Shown here one piece after another: positions 44,635 to 55,979 of a stretch of 64,000 nucleotides of DNA. Both the position numbers and the translations under genes were made by a program. The DNA lies in NCBI GenBank assembly GCA_024529925.1, contig JAFEUB010001186.1, forward strand, positions 248,001 through 312,000, written 5' to 3'. Numbering within the stretch: the stretch's first letter is position 1; every line of letters begins with the position of its first letter. The notes beneath the pieces are model-generated. The model saw only the letters and a program-made list of their open reading frames with translations. It had not been told where the DNA came from and made no database searches. Origin of the DNA: Ophthalmolycus amberensis. Taxonomy: Eukaryota; Chordata; Actinopteri; Perciformes; Zoarcidae.

Positions 44635-44915
44635 ATTTACCCTCAGTCCATCTCTCTCTCCTACCTGCCTCTGCCCTCTCCTCCTCCATCACCCTCTTCC
44701 CAGAGTCCCTCTGTGCCCTCCCTCTCTCCCCAAATCTCCCTCCATCCCTCCCTCTCATCTCTCTCTTTATCCCTCTCAAAGGGAAATATCATGGAGAATT
44801 TGGCAGGCACTCCAAAGACAGAGAGTGGGCTGAGAGAGAAAGAGAGAGAGGGCAGAAGAGAGGGAGAGAATTAGAGGGAGAAAAGGAGAGGTAAAGAGGA
44901 GAGGAGAGCCAGAAC
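44635..44915. repeat. Pyrimidine tract followed by purine tract
   Basis: 44640-44780 is almost pure C/T on the plus strand and 44820-44910 almost pure A/G. The asymmetric tracts could form triplex or H-DNA structures; this is inference. Confidence 0.8.
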
Positions 44916-46520
44916 CAAAAAAACCTTCTCTCTAATTTCCGGAAGGCTGTTTGTGTTTGCTGTGAATAATTGATGGTCTCCTCTCTTGTTCATGTTCTTG
45001 TGCACCGACATGTTTACGTCTGTGTGTTGAGTGTTTTTTAACTGATCATGAATGAAACTGCAAGATTTACTGTACTTGCAAACATAACTGATACAAACCC
45101 CTTATCACAAGGGCATGTTGAAGGAGTTGTTGTGTGGCATCAGTCCTTATATTAAAAGACCTGTCAATCATTTGATAACAGGTTCCAACATTCTTTTTTT
45201 GAACTCCTCTCACCTCATTCCTTCCTTCACTGTATGGAAATAATGAAAAGCTGACGTTGCATGAAGCAGCACTTGCGTCGTGTTTCATAGCAATTGAGGA
45301 TTGTCACTTTAGTGTCACAGTAGCCATGTTTCCATACACATATTTTGATGCGCATTTTGAAATATCTTTATAAGAAAGATTTGTGTTGAAACGGCCAAAT
45401 TGAATACAACTTTATATTTTTTGTACTCGCCTGAGGTGGTTTTTCCGCTGTCGGCGTCCTCTCAATGTTCCTAAAATGTGCTAATGCTCGTGTTCCTCAC
45501 CGGACATCATGAAACATGGACAACAGTAGCTGAGGTTAAAAAACAACAAAAAATGTTCCTGATTAAAACAAATTCCTGAAGACTTGATTGAGATGCAGCT
45601 CTACTTCTTCATCTTCTTATGTTGGACTGAGGCCAAACTAGGAAGCTACAGTGACTCACTTTTGCATCTCGAGGTACAAGTGGTTTTACAAGACATGACG
45701 GCTCTTTGACATATTTGACAATAAAGCCAGCTCCACTCATTGAAGAATACCATGAGATGGAGTTGAAACCCATCCAAAAAGCTACAAGCCTTCCCTTAAG
45801 CTGAAAGGATTTTGTTACACAAAATTAAAAGTGTGTTTCCTGCATGTATCTAGACAAGTTTAACAATGAACAAAATAGTCTAAACAGAACTTTAACCATT
45901 TTCACTATAAGGAAAGCCCTGCACATCACTGCTTGTGCTGTGAGAATGACTGGAATGACATTAATCTTTCAAGTTTATACAATCACATTCTGAAAACTTT
46001 TTGAATTACTGGAATCGGCTTGTAAATAAATGTAACATATTGCTCTGGTATGAGATTGAAATACTTTTTTTCTCTCAAATGTATTGTCAATATGCAAAAT
46101 TGACAATCAAGCCATAATAATTCCCTTAGTTATGAAACTGTGAAAGGTCTGATGAGGTAAAATACAAGACTGTATTGAGTTGAACTGCTTAAAAACTTTT
46201 CCCCACCTACATGTCAAAACCATAAAGACAATATATGAATATTCTTAAAGTATAAATGCTCATAATGCTTAACAGTAGGAATTATTTTGAGCTGACTATG
46301 CATTCACATAAACAATCAAACTTGTGCACAAAGTATAGCATTTTTTCAGCCTTTATGTCACAATTCAAAGTACAGCTTTTTCTCCAAAGTAAGCATACAT
46401 TGGAATTCACATGTTGTGCTCGCATTAACACATCAGGAGGTTTGAGTGAATGAGTGTCTTTGTCTCATTGAACTGAAAACATAAACTCTGCAAAGTGGCT
46501 ATACTGCAGTAACAGAATGG
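44916..46520. other. Non-coding stretch, possible MITE end near 45325
   Basis: TAGCCATGTTTCCATACACA near 45322 resembles the end of a common fish MITE; the partner end is uncertain. No gene supported. Confidence 0.35.
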
Positions 46521-46527
46521 GACTGTA

Positions 46528-47395
46528 ATGTTTGTATTCACCGCTCAGCTTCAGTCACTGATGTTAAAACCCACAAACCAAGCCAGAAATCTAGGTGTAG
46601 TTATGGATTCAGACCTCAACCTGAACAGCCATATCAAGACAATTACAAAATCAGCCTACTATCACCTGAAGAATATATCAAGGATTAGAGGACTTATGTC
46701 TCAACAGGATTTGGAAAAACTTGTCCATGCATTTATCTTCAGCAGACTGGACTACTGTAACGGTGTGTTTACAGGTCTCTGTAAAAAATCCGTCAGAAAG
46801 CTGCAGCTGATTCAGAACGCTGCAGCTCGAGTCCTCACTAAGACCAGGAGGGTGGACCACATCACTCCAGTTCTGAGGTCTTTGCACTGGCTTCCTGTCC
46901 AACAAAGAATTGACTTGCTGTTGGTTTACAAAGCACTGAATGGTTTGGGACCAAAATACATCTCCGATCTGCTACTACCTTATGAACCATCCCGACCCCT
47001 CAGGTCGTCTGGGACCGGTCTACTTTCTGTTCCCAGAGTCAGAACTAAACATGGAGAAGCAGCGTTCAGTTTTTCTGCTCCACATATCTGGAACAAAGTC
47101 CCAGAAAGCTGCAGGTCTGCTGAGACCCTCAGCTCATTTAAATCAAGATTGAAGACCTTTCTGTTTGCTGCTGCCTTTAATTGAACCACATTCAATTAAT
47201 ATATTAATCAATTTCCTGCATTTCTGCATTTTACTACTGCATTTTATTTCTTACACTGTTTTTTAATTGTTTTTAAATCTCCTTTTCTTTTGCCTTGTGT
47301 TTTGATGCTTTTAATGGTTTTATGTGAAGCACTTTGAATTACCTTGTTGTTGAAATGTGCTATACAAATAAACTTGCCTTGCCTTGCCTTACCTT
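46528..47395 (+). mobile_element. Rex1/L2-group LINE, longer 5'-truncated copy
   Basis: A 218-codon frame (46528-47184) encodes the region after the RT catalytic site to the end of ORF2: ARNLGVVMDSDLNLNSHIKT, then HAFIFSRLDYCNGVFTGLCK, QLIQNAAARVLTKTRRVDHI with TPVLRSLHWLPVQQRIDLLL, and the same C-terminus as the 16.4-kb copy (KSRLKTFLFAAAFN). The 3' UTR and CTTGCCTTGCCTTGCC tail follow to 47395. The open frame and high similarity to the other copy point to recent mobilisation. The start Met is fortuitous; the true ORF2 begins far upstream. Confidence 0.9.
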
Positions 47396-47884
47396 CACTG
47401 AGTCATTCCACATCAAAAGTAACCGGATAAAGGGATACAGCCAAAACATCAAACACCAGCTACTGTCATATTTAGAATATTCAATATCATTTAGGAAGGA
47501 TTGCTTTGGTATACATCAGTGGTCTCCAAACCGGGTCACAAGGCGGCTTGATGATCTGTTTTTTATGCTCTATAGTTTGACCTCTTTGGGCCCCTAAAAG
47601 TTATCAAAAATGTAACATTCTGACAAGGGAAATTAATCTTCTATTCCTTAAAGCACTTCCTTGAGGTGCAACCCCTAAAAGTTATCCCATCAATTTAGCA
47701 TTTCTATAACTGTCGGAATCACAATTGGAAGTTTTGAAAAAAGTCCGCGGTATCGTGTTTTTCGTTACTTGCATTATTTTTCTTTGTCGCAACCTGGAGC
47801 CATGGGGCGGCCAGATAGCTGAGTGAAAATAAATTCTCTCAGTTTCACCATGACTCCGAAGGGCTGCCGTTCAAAAGTTATTTT

Positions 47885-48028
47885 GATAGACAATGATGGT
47901 GCACTTCTACACAGCCATCGTTGAGTCCATCCTCTGCTCCTCCGTCACTGTCTGGTACGTTGCAGCCACTGCCAAGGACAAGGGCAGGCTGCAGCGCATC
48001 ATTCGCTCTGCTGAGAGGGTGATTTAGT
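47885..48028 (+). pseudogene. LINE ORF2 fragment (post-RT region)
   Basis: The frame reads MVHFYTAIVESILCSSVTVW, then YVAATAKDKGRLQRIIRSAE. This matches the fish LINE segment 'FYxaiVESILtssiTVWyGsataKdrxrLQRIVrsAekiI'. Only about 45 codons remain. Confidence 0.8.
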
Positions 48029-48110
48029 CAGCAGCCCACTGCTCCCAATACGCTAGGGATGGGTTAAATGTAGAAGTTACATTTCATGTATATACCAAAT
48101 GTATATGACG
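48029..48110 (+). mobile_element. 3' tail of a tRNA-type SINE
   Basis: CAGCCCACTGCTCCCAATAC then AGGGATGGGTTAAATGTAGA matches the tail of the full SINE at 19.5 kb. The tRNA-like head is absent. Confidence 0.65.
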
Positions 48111-49180
48111 ACTATCATACAATTTCATTAAAAAATGTAATTTAAAGATCCCTCCAGAGCCACAGAGGACTATTTTCACAAGTTCTGAAGTTGAGTAGCG
48201 TTCCACACCAGAACAAGTGTAAACATATATCAATGTGTAAAAACATCAGTGTGTCCCTTTGTCTAGTAAGTGACATGTAAATGCTTTAAAATAGAGGTAT
48301 TACATAAGATTTAGATGTTTATCAAAACTTGTTTGCATCAAGTTTCCTGGACAGACACATGCAAAGAGAAATATGATGTATAGCAACTGTAGAAAAACTG
48401 TGTTCACAGTTTCCTCAATATGCTGTATGTCGTCAGTAAGACAATTGATCATTGAAGTCATCATTAGTCTTTTATTGTTTCCTATAATGATGATTCTACT
48501 GTGTTGTTATTGCCATGGCTCTTGTTGTTGATAATGTTATTGTGGTTGCCTTTTGGTTGTTCTTTCTATTTGTTGTCCTTGTTGTTTGTGGACATGGCTT
48601 GGTTTGATCCACTGTACCAAAGGAGCAGCTCACAGAGAAAATGAGACGCATCCATCACACACACACACACACACACAATGTGGGCACTAAACTAGACATT
48701 CTGCAGTGAGTGTGTGTGTGTGTGTGTAAGGAAGCATGTGCCTGTGTACTTGGCATAAAGTACTGTGTGCATGCATGTGTGTGTGCATGTGATGAAGTGT
48801 GTGTGTGTGTGTGTGTGCACGCCCACGTACTTGGCACGGTGCTTCGAGCACTGTAAGCCCATTTCCCAGAGCAGGATTTCATATACAAAACACCATCCAA
48901 ATATTTCCTGGAGCCCATCCAATGAAACGGACCGGGAGCAAATCGCTGTCCCCCATTGGCTAAAAAACAGGAAGAGCTGGTTTATCAGCAGAGATTGACT
49001 CCTGACAGCGTTATTATCCAGAGCATCCCTAGATGGCTGGATTACAGCGGGCAGGAGAGGGCGAGACTGAGAGACGCAGAGAAAAGAAAGACGGAGAGAA
49101 TAAAAGAGATGAACAGACAGGAAGTCGAAACCTTGATTTGCAAATCTCCACATCTGTTTAATCCAGTGCCTAGTCGACGT
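48111..49180. other. Non-coding with CA/TG microsatellites
   Basis: (CA)n at 48655-48678; (TG)n near 48709-48727 and 48797-48818. The 166-codon minus frame at 48692 translates the repeats and has no domain. Confidence 0.5.
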
Positions 49181-49184
49181 ATCC

Positions 49185-49510
49185 TCATACAACAGTTCTT
49201 ATGAAATCTTAGGAGAAAGTTAATCCTCATTTTATGTACATTTTCCTACAAAACTCAGCAACATGTGTCAATTTCCGCTCGTAACATGCATACTGTCTTT
49301 TCTAAATAAACTTCCGTCTTCACAGAAAACTAATAATTGAACTAATTAAAATAATACGGAAGTGCCGTCACTGAATTACGACCGACAGTCACGTACCAAA
49401 TAAATCAATGGTGACTTCTCGTTTTACATGCAGTCTCCTGGCTGAAAGATGGCTGTTTGTTGGACCCATCCACCTATCTTTGCTCGGCACTTAACAGTTT
49501 ACCATAATGA
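49185..49510 (+). repeat. Dispersed repeat family F2, copy 3
   Basis: CCTCATTTTATGTACATTTT, ACATGTGTCAATTTCCGCTC, CTTCCGTCTTCACAGAAAAC and CTGGCTGAAAGATGGCTGTT parallel the copy at 38.5 kb. Confidence 0.7.
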
Positions 49511-49677
49511 ACAGTTGCAGATTTACCACTGAAAAAAAGATATTTCAATCAATGGATCTTTAATTTCAGACAGAGGTAACGACTTGTTGATTGTAAGATA
49601 GCCACACTCTGTCATCTATTTTACTCTAAATGGGACAAATTGTACTAAATAAACATCGTGCAACACCCGAAACAAGC

Positions 49678-49857
49678 AATTGAGACCATAAACTAATGTT
49701 TACAATGTTTACTGAGGGAATAAATCAAGTGAGAAGTAGAGTCATTTTCTCATTGACTTCTATAAAATCAGACTTCTTTCTGCAACCAGAGGAGTTGCCC
49801 CCTGCTGGTCAGTAGAAAGAGTGCAAGTTTAGGACATTCTTCTATACAGTCCATGTT
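49678..49857 (+). repeat. Dispersed repeat family F1, copy 3 (partial)
   Basis: TTGAGACCATAAACTAATGT, ACAATGTTTACTGAGGGAAT and GTTGCCCCCTGCTGGTCAGT match the F1 copies at 18.8 and 30.5 kb, ending in ATACAGTCCATG. Confidence 0.7.
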
Positions 49858-49976
49858 CACTGGCAGACTCTATCAGCTGTAGCTAGCTAGCTAATTAAGC
49901 AAGCGTTAGCTCCATGAATTGTTTGAAAACCCTTTCCCCATTTAAGAAATCTAAAGGCATAATTTAAAATGACTAA

Positions 49977-50974
49977 TGCTGCGTTCACACCAAACGCGGC
50001 GCGTAGATTACATACAAAGTCTATACACAGACGCGATGAGACTGGCGCGGCGCGAATTTGCGATGGCGCGGCGTGACGGACGCGAATTTGCGATGGCGCG
50101 GCGTGACGGACGCGAATTTGCCAAATCGCCCCAAACGCGTGAGTTGAAATTGTTGAACTTCGGCGAAATATTCACGTTACGCCCCGGCGTGATAGCCTAT
50201 CAGTGTTGAGTTGCTTCCCCTGTCATCACTGACTTCCTGCCATTGTTGAAACAGGAAATAAATACTGTAGCCGCCTGTGTTCACCCAGAGCTCTACGATA
50301 CCTCATATCAATAGAGACCGGACCAAACTATGTGTATAAAGGTGTGTGTGTAAACCATACGGTACAAACAATGAATAGACGCTGCCGTATTTACGTCTAG
50401 ATGACGTTATTGAGTGCTGGTGGAGCTGCTACAATGTTAGCATAGCCTAGCACCGATCCATCCGCTCCATTGCTAAGACAAGTAGCCGGCAAATCGGCAT
50501 CATTACGTAGTTGTTTCGGAGTCCCTTTTTGTCGGAGAAGACAAGTACAAATCTGCATCATTACGTAGTTATTTCGGAGTCCCTTTTTGTCGGTTTATTT
50601 TCCGTTAAATCGCAGCCAAATCAGTTTATTTTGTGTTCATACAGCTGTAGTAAACAGCGACCTGTGGCTTGCTAGACACAGTGAATACAGCTCGATAAAG
50701 TCCACGGAGGTCCTCTGAACAATATTATGAACATGACGGCGTTTAGTTTCCCGGGATATCGGTGACTTCCACAACACGTACTAAGCAGAAATAGAGGTTA
50801 TTTTTTCTATGGTTAATGGCGGACAGTTGAGCGGCTTTCAGGGTGATAAGCCACGCCCCCTCTCCGGCGCGATTCACGCGAATATACACAAATAGTCCCC
50901 AGCGAGACCTGCGGCGCGATTGACGCGAATATGCGGCGTGATGAATTCGCGCCGCGTTTGGTGTGAACACGGCA
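49977..50974. mobile_element. PIF/Harbinger-type MITE, 998 bp, TAA target duplication
   Basis: Left end TGCTGCGTTCACACCAAACG and right end (reverse complement) TGCCGTGTTCACACCAAACG, both continuing CGGCGCG, form ~27-bp inverted repeats. TAA flanks both sides (49974-49976 and 50975-50977), the 3-bp duplication of Harbinger elements. The ends are very rich in GCGCGAATT-like CpG motifs. Internal direct duplications: a 30-bp GCGATGGCGCGGCGTGACGG unit twice (about 50060-50125), and a TTTCGGAGTCCCTTTTTGTC segment twice (about 50500-50600). No transposase. Confidence 0.88.
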
Positions 50975-50977
50975 TAA

Positions 50978-53930
50978 GGCTTTTAGGTTTTTAGTCAGCT
51001 AAAGTTTCCTGTTTGCGTCAACTCACCAAACAATCTGCAGCAGAACAATGATAATCAAGCACAACCTAACGCAGATTAAGTGTAGGCCTAAGGCTTTAGA
51101 GCAATAGTTGGGATCTCTGCAATAATTTACTCGCCAGTATTAATATTGATGCATGCATTTGCTCAAGCTTCGAGCCCTGTGTTTACAAACAATCAATGGA
51201 AAAATGACTTGACATGACAGAACATTTAATAAGATCTGGGTGTGGACAAAAATGCATTATTCAATCCACTGCCTCATTAATTTCAGCTGTTTGTCGGGGA
51301 AAGCGGTGTTAGACAGCGCATCAGCATCTGTGACACAGCAGAAATGGAAAAGGACTTATGCAAGACTTGCATCTGTGCACACATTAGATCTTCAAGTTCG
51401 GCACATTTTCAGTATGCAAATATTGACTGGGCCAATATTACTGGCTGATTTTAGCGTGATACAGATAGTTTGTAATGTTAGTTTGTCGATGGAGTTAAGT
51501 AACAAGAACACAGAAAGACAGTGTCTCCATAGTTTGTCCAGAGAATGCTGTCAAAATGATTTTACAACTGTAGAATGTCCTGCTAAGTTGAGTTCACATC
51601 TTCACAATATTGTCAAAATTCTTAAATGAGGTAATTCAAAGGGGTCCTCATCAAACAAACAGGTCTTTAACCTGTCCGTGAAACTGTGGTGGGGAGTGCT
51701 CCCCTAGTGCCAGTGAATGCAGCTTACGGTGTAGTGTTGGTGAACACAGCCCCAAGCCTGGCTCCTCCCCCAACCAATTCCCTAATCATGGCCAGATTAT
51801 AAAAACGGCACCTGTTGGCCTCGGCTCATTCTTTTGGCGACATCAAATTGTTTTCTCATGCAGCATGAGTGAGCCCTGTTTCCCTCTGTAGGTTCACCCT
51901 CTGCCGTTGTGCCACTGTTGTTTTGCTCCTTATTGGTTTGTTTTATTGTTGAACCAACTGGGTTTTGTGTGTTTTTGATTATTTTTGTATTAGTTCCTCA
52001 TTCTTTCAGCGAAGCAGTTCCTGCCTATTTAATTATTTGATTAATTTTGAAAACAGGGCTCATGTTTTGTTTCAGTAACAAATCTGTTTGCCTTATTCAT
52101 TTTCAAAACAATGTCTGAGGCTCTTGAGACAGTATTTCCTGAGCTGTATTCCCCAGGTGGCGCTGTCGGTTTTCTCCCATTCTCAGTTTATTGCCCTCGC
52201 CACAAAACATCTACTTCTATTATCACAATTTTGTAAAGTAACTCCTGTAGTTTGCTAATGTCAGTTACATAACAAACAAATAAGACAAAAAACTTTTCCT
52301 CAGCCTAACAGAGTACTTTTGCTGCCAACACCTAATTAAAGTACTTTTGTTGCGAAAGTAAACATAAAAACTATGTAAATCTATGTTGGAAGTTTATTTT
52401 GAAAAGCCATGATGCATTTAATGAGCGGAAAGTGACACTTTGTCCCTGAAACGTCCAAAACTGATGACAGACGGGTCATAGTTTGGAGCGTAGGTTCCAC
52501 TGACCGAGAGGCATTTTTTGAGCAGTTGGGAGTGATGTGTTGCAGGAACAGACCAAAGTATATGTCCTTTTTCTTATTCATCCACTTCTATTAATTGCCT
52601 AATTCATTATTTTTAAGAAACTTTTTAAACCTCATAGGTGAAAATAATGTCCTTTCATGTCCAGTTCTGAGTGGAGGGCAAAAAAATCCAATATAATTTA
52701 TACCTTCAGCATGCAGTCAGGCTGTATGCATCCCGCAAACTTTTATGGAAACTCATTGCTCTCTGCTACAAGCGTGAGGAATAATATGTGAGATTGATTT
52801 GAAAAGGGCACACAGGCAGCACAATAAGTAGGCAAGCTTTCCTCAGCTGTAAGGATCTATAATTTGGATGGTGTCGGAACATTTTCCCGAGCTCTTCATA
52901 CAGTAATTGATCCAGCGACGTGTTTGTCTGCTGATGCTCGTTTGTCTGGTGCTCAGTCCCGGGGACAGCTGGGAGTTCACACCTGTCAATGGAACCACTC
53001 TAATTATGGCTGCGGCGCACTCATCCAATTCTTGTGTCTGCATCCTGTCCGTGTCTCTTTCATCCAGAACCACACTGGCTGTTTCACATTCCATTTTAAT
53101 TGAAGGAACGTGATATTAGTGGCCAAACATGCAGCTCTTCAATTATTTTACCAGTGGTGTGAATTTCTAGTATTGCTGTCAGTCAACATTAACGAGAGGT
53201 TTTTAGGGAGGTCTCACTGCACAATATACATTATCACTCTAATTGCAAATTTTGGTGGCTTCCAATTTAATTTAATATTATGAGGCAGTTAAAAAAATCT
53301 AAAATAATTTTGTTGTTGTATTGCTGTGTCACAATTCTAAGATAATAATGAATATTTTTTAAATGATATGTGCAAACCTCCAAACCACAAGGCACTGGGA
53401 TTTCTCATTATTTTAAACAAATTGCAAATGTATTAAGCACATCTATGCCAATAGTCGCAGTCTCCAAAACATGTAGGAATCCTTTAATTGTGTAAATCAT
53501 CTCATCCACAATGGTCTATTCAATTGTCAAAAACTGTTTTTAATTGGTAAATTTCCTGTCGGATGTAACTTGAATTTCCCTAACGAATGGAGGATGTCTC
53601 ACATCTTACATCAACCAATCACACATTCTGTCAAGTTAGCTGTCAGTTGATATTCATGGTTATGGATTTTGCCACGTATAGAATTTGACTACAACGCTAC
53701 AATCTCTGAACATGGAGGAACCTGGCCAGGTAAACAATGAACAGGGGCAACAGTTTGTCCAAGATATAGGAAGAAGAGAAAGAATCTGAGGTGGTGTAGT
53801 GAGGGGAAGACAACGTAATAGAAAAATAAGCAGAACAGTACAAAGATATAGAGCTGTCCCAGATGAAATATCGGTCCAAATTCTGGACCATGTAATTAAC
53901 CGTGGCAATACCAGTGCTGGATGCCGAGCG
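50978..53930. other. Non-coding; possible LTR-like stretch at 51.65-52.1 kb
   Basis: Around 51690-52080 a GGGGAGTGCTCCCC inverted motif, a TATAAAAAC box near 51798 and a T-rich downstream part resemble an LTR or polymerase II promoter, but no termini were found. The 129-codon frame at 51240 shows no recognised domain. Confidence 0.3.
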
Positions 53931-53934
53931 TAGC

Positions 53935-54120
53935 CTGATGTAACACTGTCTTCTCAGAATGAACTTTAGTTTTTAACAGGAAACAACCTGGTAGGTTTAG
54001 GAAAAAAATCGTGGTTTCGGTTTAAATGACTAAGCTACGTTTGTTACGTAGTTAAGAAGGCTATGTTAAGTAAGCGACGTAGCTACGTGAAGTGACGGAA
54101 AATAATTACGCTGAGAGATC
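53935..54120 (+). repeat. Dispersed repeat family F2, copy 4 (partial)
   Basis: GGTAGGTTTAGGAAAAAAAT followed by CGTGGTTTCGGTTTAAATGA and TACGTGAAGTGACGGAAAAT corresponds to the GGTTTAGG/ATCACGATTTGGG core of the 33-kb copy. Confidence 0.55.
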
Positions 54121-55526
54121 CAGAGCGCAACCTTAGAGGATAATAGCCTCTTTCAAACACATTAACTCTGTCAGCATCTCTACAATAGACAGAATGTTGA
54201 AAAGACATCAGATAACCAATGGAACATGGGTTTCCCCATAACACTGTGTACTTGCAGTGTATACCTGTGTACTAATAACGGAGCTGGATGGAGGTGAAAT
54301 CCCTCCCGCCATTGTGCTTGTGGATGTGGCCGATATGTTCCACCTTCTCCAGAGATCTTATCCCTGAGAAGGAGAGACATTTACTTAATGTTAGGGAAAC
54401 TGTGATGTAGATGAAATTCTGTGGCCAGACAGACCGGAGGGACTGGACGTCCAGTGAGATGCAGTCTTTAGTGTAGCACTCCAGCTTTACTGTGCTACAG
54501 TGTTGGGAAATACATTACAGTATTTCTTTGTTTATGTGGTAATAATTTCTCAAGCATGTTTTTTATTTCTATTAGACATTTTCTTTGTAACTGTGTCCTG
54601 AATTGACAAATTACTCCCGAGTGAATCTTGACTTTCACCAATGAAGGGGAATATGGGAAGCCTTAGATCAATCAAATAACCACCAGTTCTAAATCGCTCA
54701 GAGTTGCATCTTATGAACCTTTTAATTGGCAAGCATACCGTATACAGACAATGTGTCTTTTGAACTTGTTTTTGCTGCTGAATCAGTTTGACATCACGTA
54801 TATATCCTTCAAACCCATATCTGTCTGCTTCTTACTTCTTGCTTCCCACCCTTCCCACATCTCCAAACAATGTTTCTGTCACGAAAACACAAGCGAGTAG
54901 TGACTTTTATATGTTATGTCTGTTCATGCAACATCGAACATCGTAGTTGCAACAGCAACTGCAAATGCAACACAAGTTACTGCAGTAAAGTGGGGGTTAA
55001 AATATCGTAAATACTCTGAGCCAATGTACAACACATCTTGTGAGTTCATTCAGGGAGACAGTAGATCAGACAAAATGCAACCCAGGAAGTTATGAGAGGG
55101 CCGGGGATTCTTTGAAAGCTGCACGGCACGTAGCAGTGACCACATATTGATGTGCCACTGACACCTATCACAATGCATTACAACAACCGCTGTGTGTCGC
55201 AGACCGGAGAGTTCAATCAGGAAATAAAACACTCAGATAATGCTCCAAGGTGCACATCTGAGGGAGGAAATGGAGAAGAAACGAGTCACCACGGGGGCCC
55301 AGTTGGCCCTGGATGTTACATTGCTCACATCTTAGATCTGGCTTCAAAGAACGCCCTCCAGGTGGAAACTAAAAGGCTTCGGCAAGAGAAAGAGAGGAGA
55401 CTGATGCCTCGCTCACATTTGCATTGAATGCTACAGATTGGATAATCAAAAAATCGTGCTTGTTTGAAGGAACTTTTTGATAGAACTGTGTTTTTTAAAT
55501 CTTTTTTGATTATTAATATATGGTTT
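54121..55526. other. Non-coding, no gene supported
   Basis: No microsatellite or repeat of note. The 91-codon frame at 55152 has no domain. Confidence 0.4.
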
Positions 55527-55529
55527 TAA

Positions 55530-55976
55530 GGCCTTGTCTACACGTTTACAGATAACAACATTTTACTCTCCACTTTAAATTAAAAAATCTGTCCACGCAG
55601 TCTTCATTTTACAAAATAACTCCGTCCATACTACAACTGCCAAAACAATGCACTAAGGGCCAATGGGTGGCAATAAAGGCCACGTCAACGATACGTCAAA
55701 TACCAACAAAGAAGATTTTGAGCATGCACAGTGAGCTTATTCTCCTTTGGCGGTGTTAACAAATAGTAAAGTAATAGCTAACTATTCCTTTGTTTGTGCA
55801 CACATAATATTTGGTGCTATGGCTGACGTATACTTGTAGACTACCCTGGTAGCTCCGACATGTCAAAGAATACGCCCAACATGTCAAACTAAAGATCTGA
55901 TTGGTTGAAGACTATGACAATCAACAGATTTTTTTTGTATCCGATTTTGTGTATGTGTATATGTGTAGACAGAGCC
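55530..55976. mobile_element. PIF/Harbinger-type MITE, 447 bp, TAA target duplication
   Basis: Left end GGCCTTGTCTACACGTTTAC and right end (reverse complement) GGCTCTGTCTACACATATAC are imperfect inverted repeats. TAA lies on both sides (55527-55529 and 55977-55979). Different terminal sequence from the 50-kb MITE, so a separate family. No coding capacity. Confidence 0.8.
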
Positions 55977-55979
55977 TAA

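Noticed and set aside
48692..49192. 166-codon minus-strand frame.
   Set aside because: Half is translated CA/TG microsatellite; the rest has no family resemblance.
52850..53110. Moderately complex stretch that could be a conserved non-coding element or exon.
   Set aside because: No splice sites or domain visible, and conservation cannot be judged from a single sequence.
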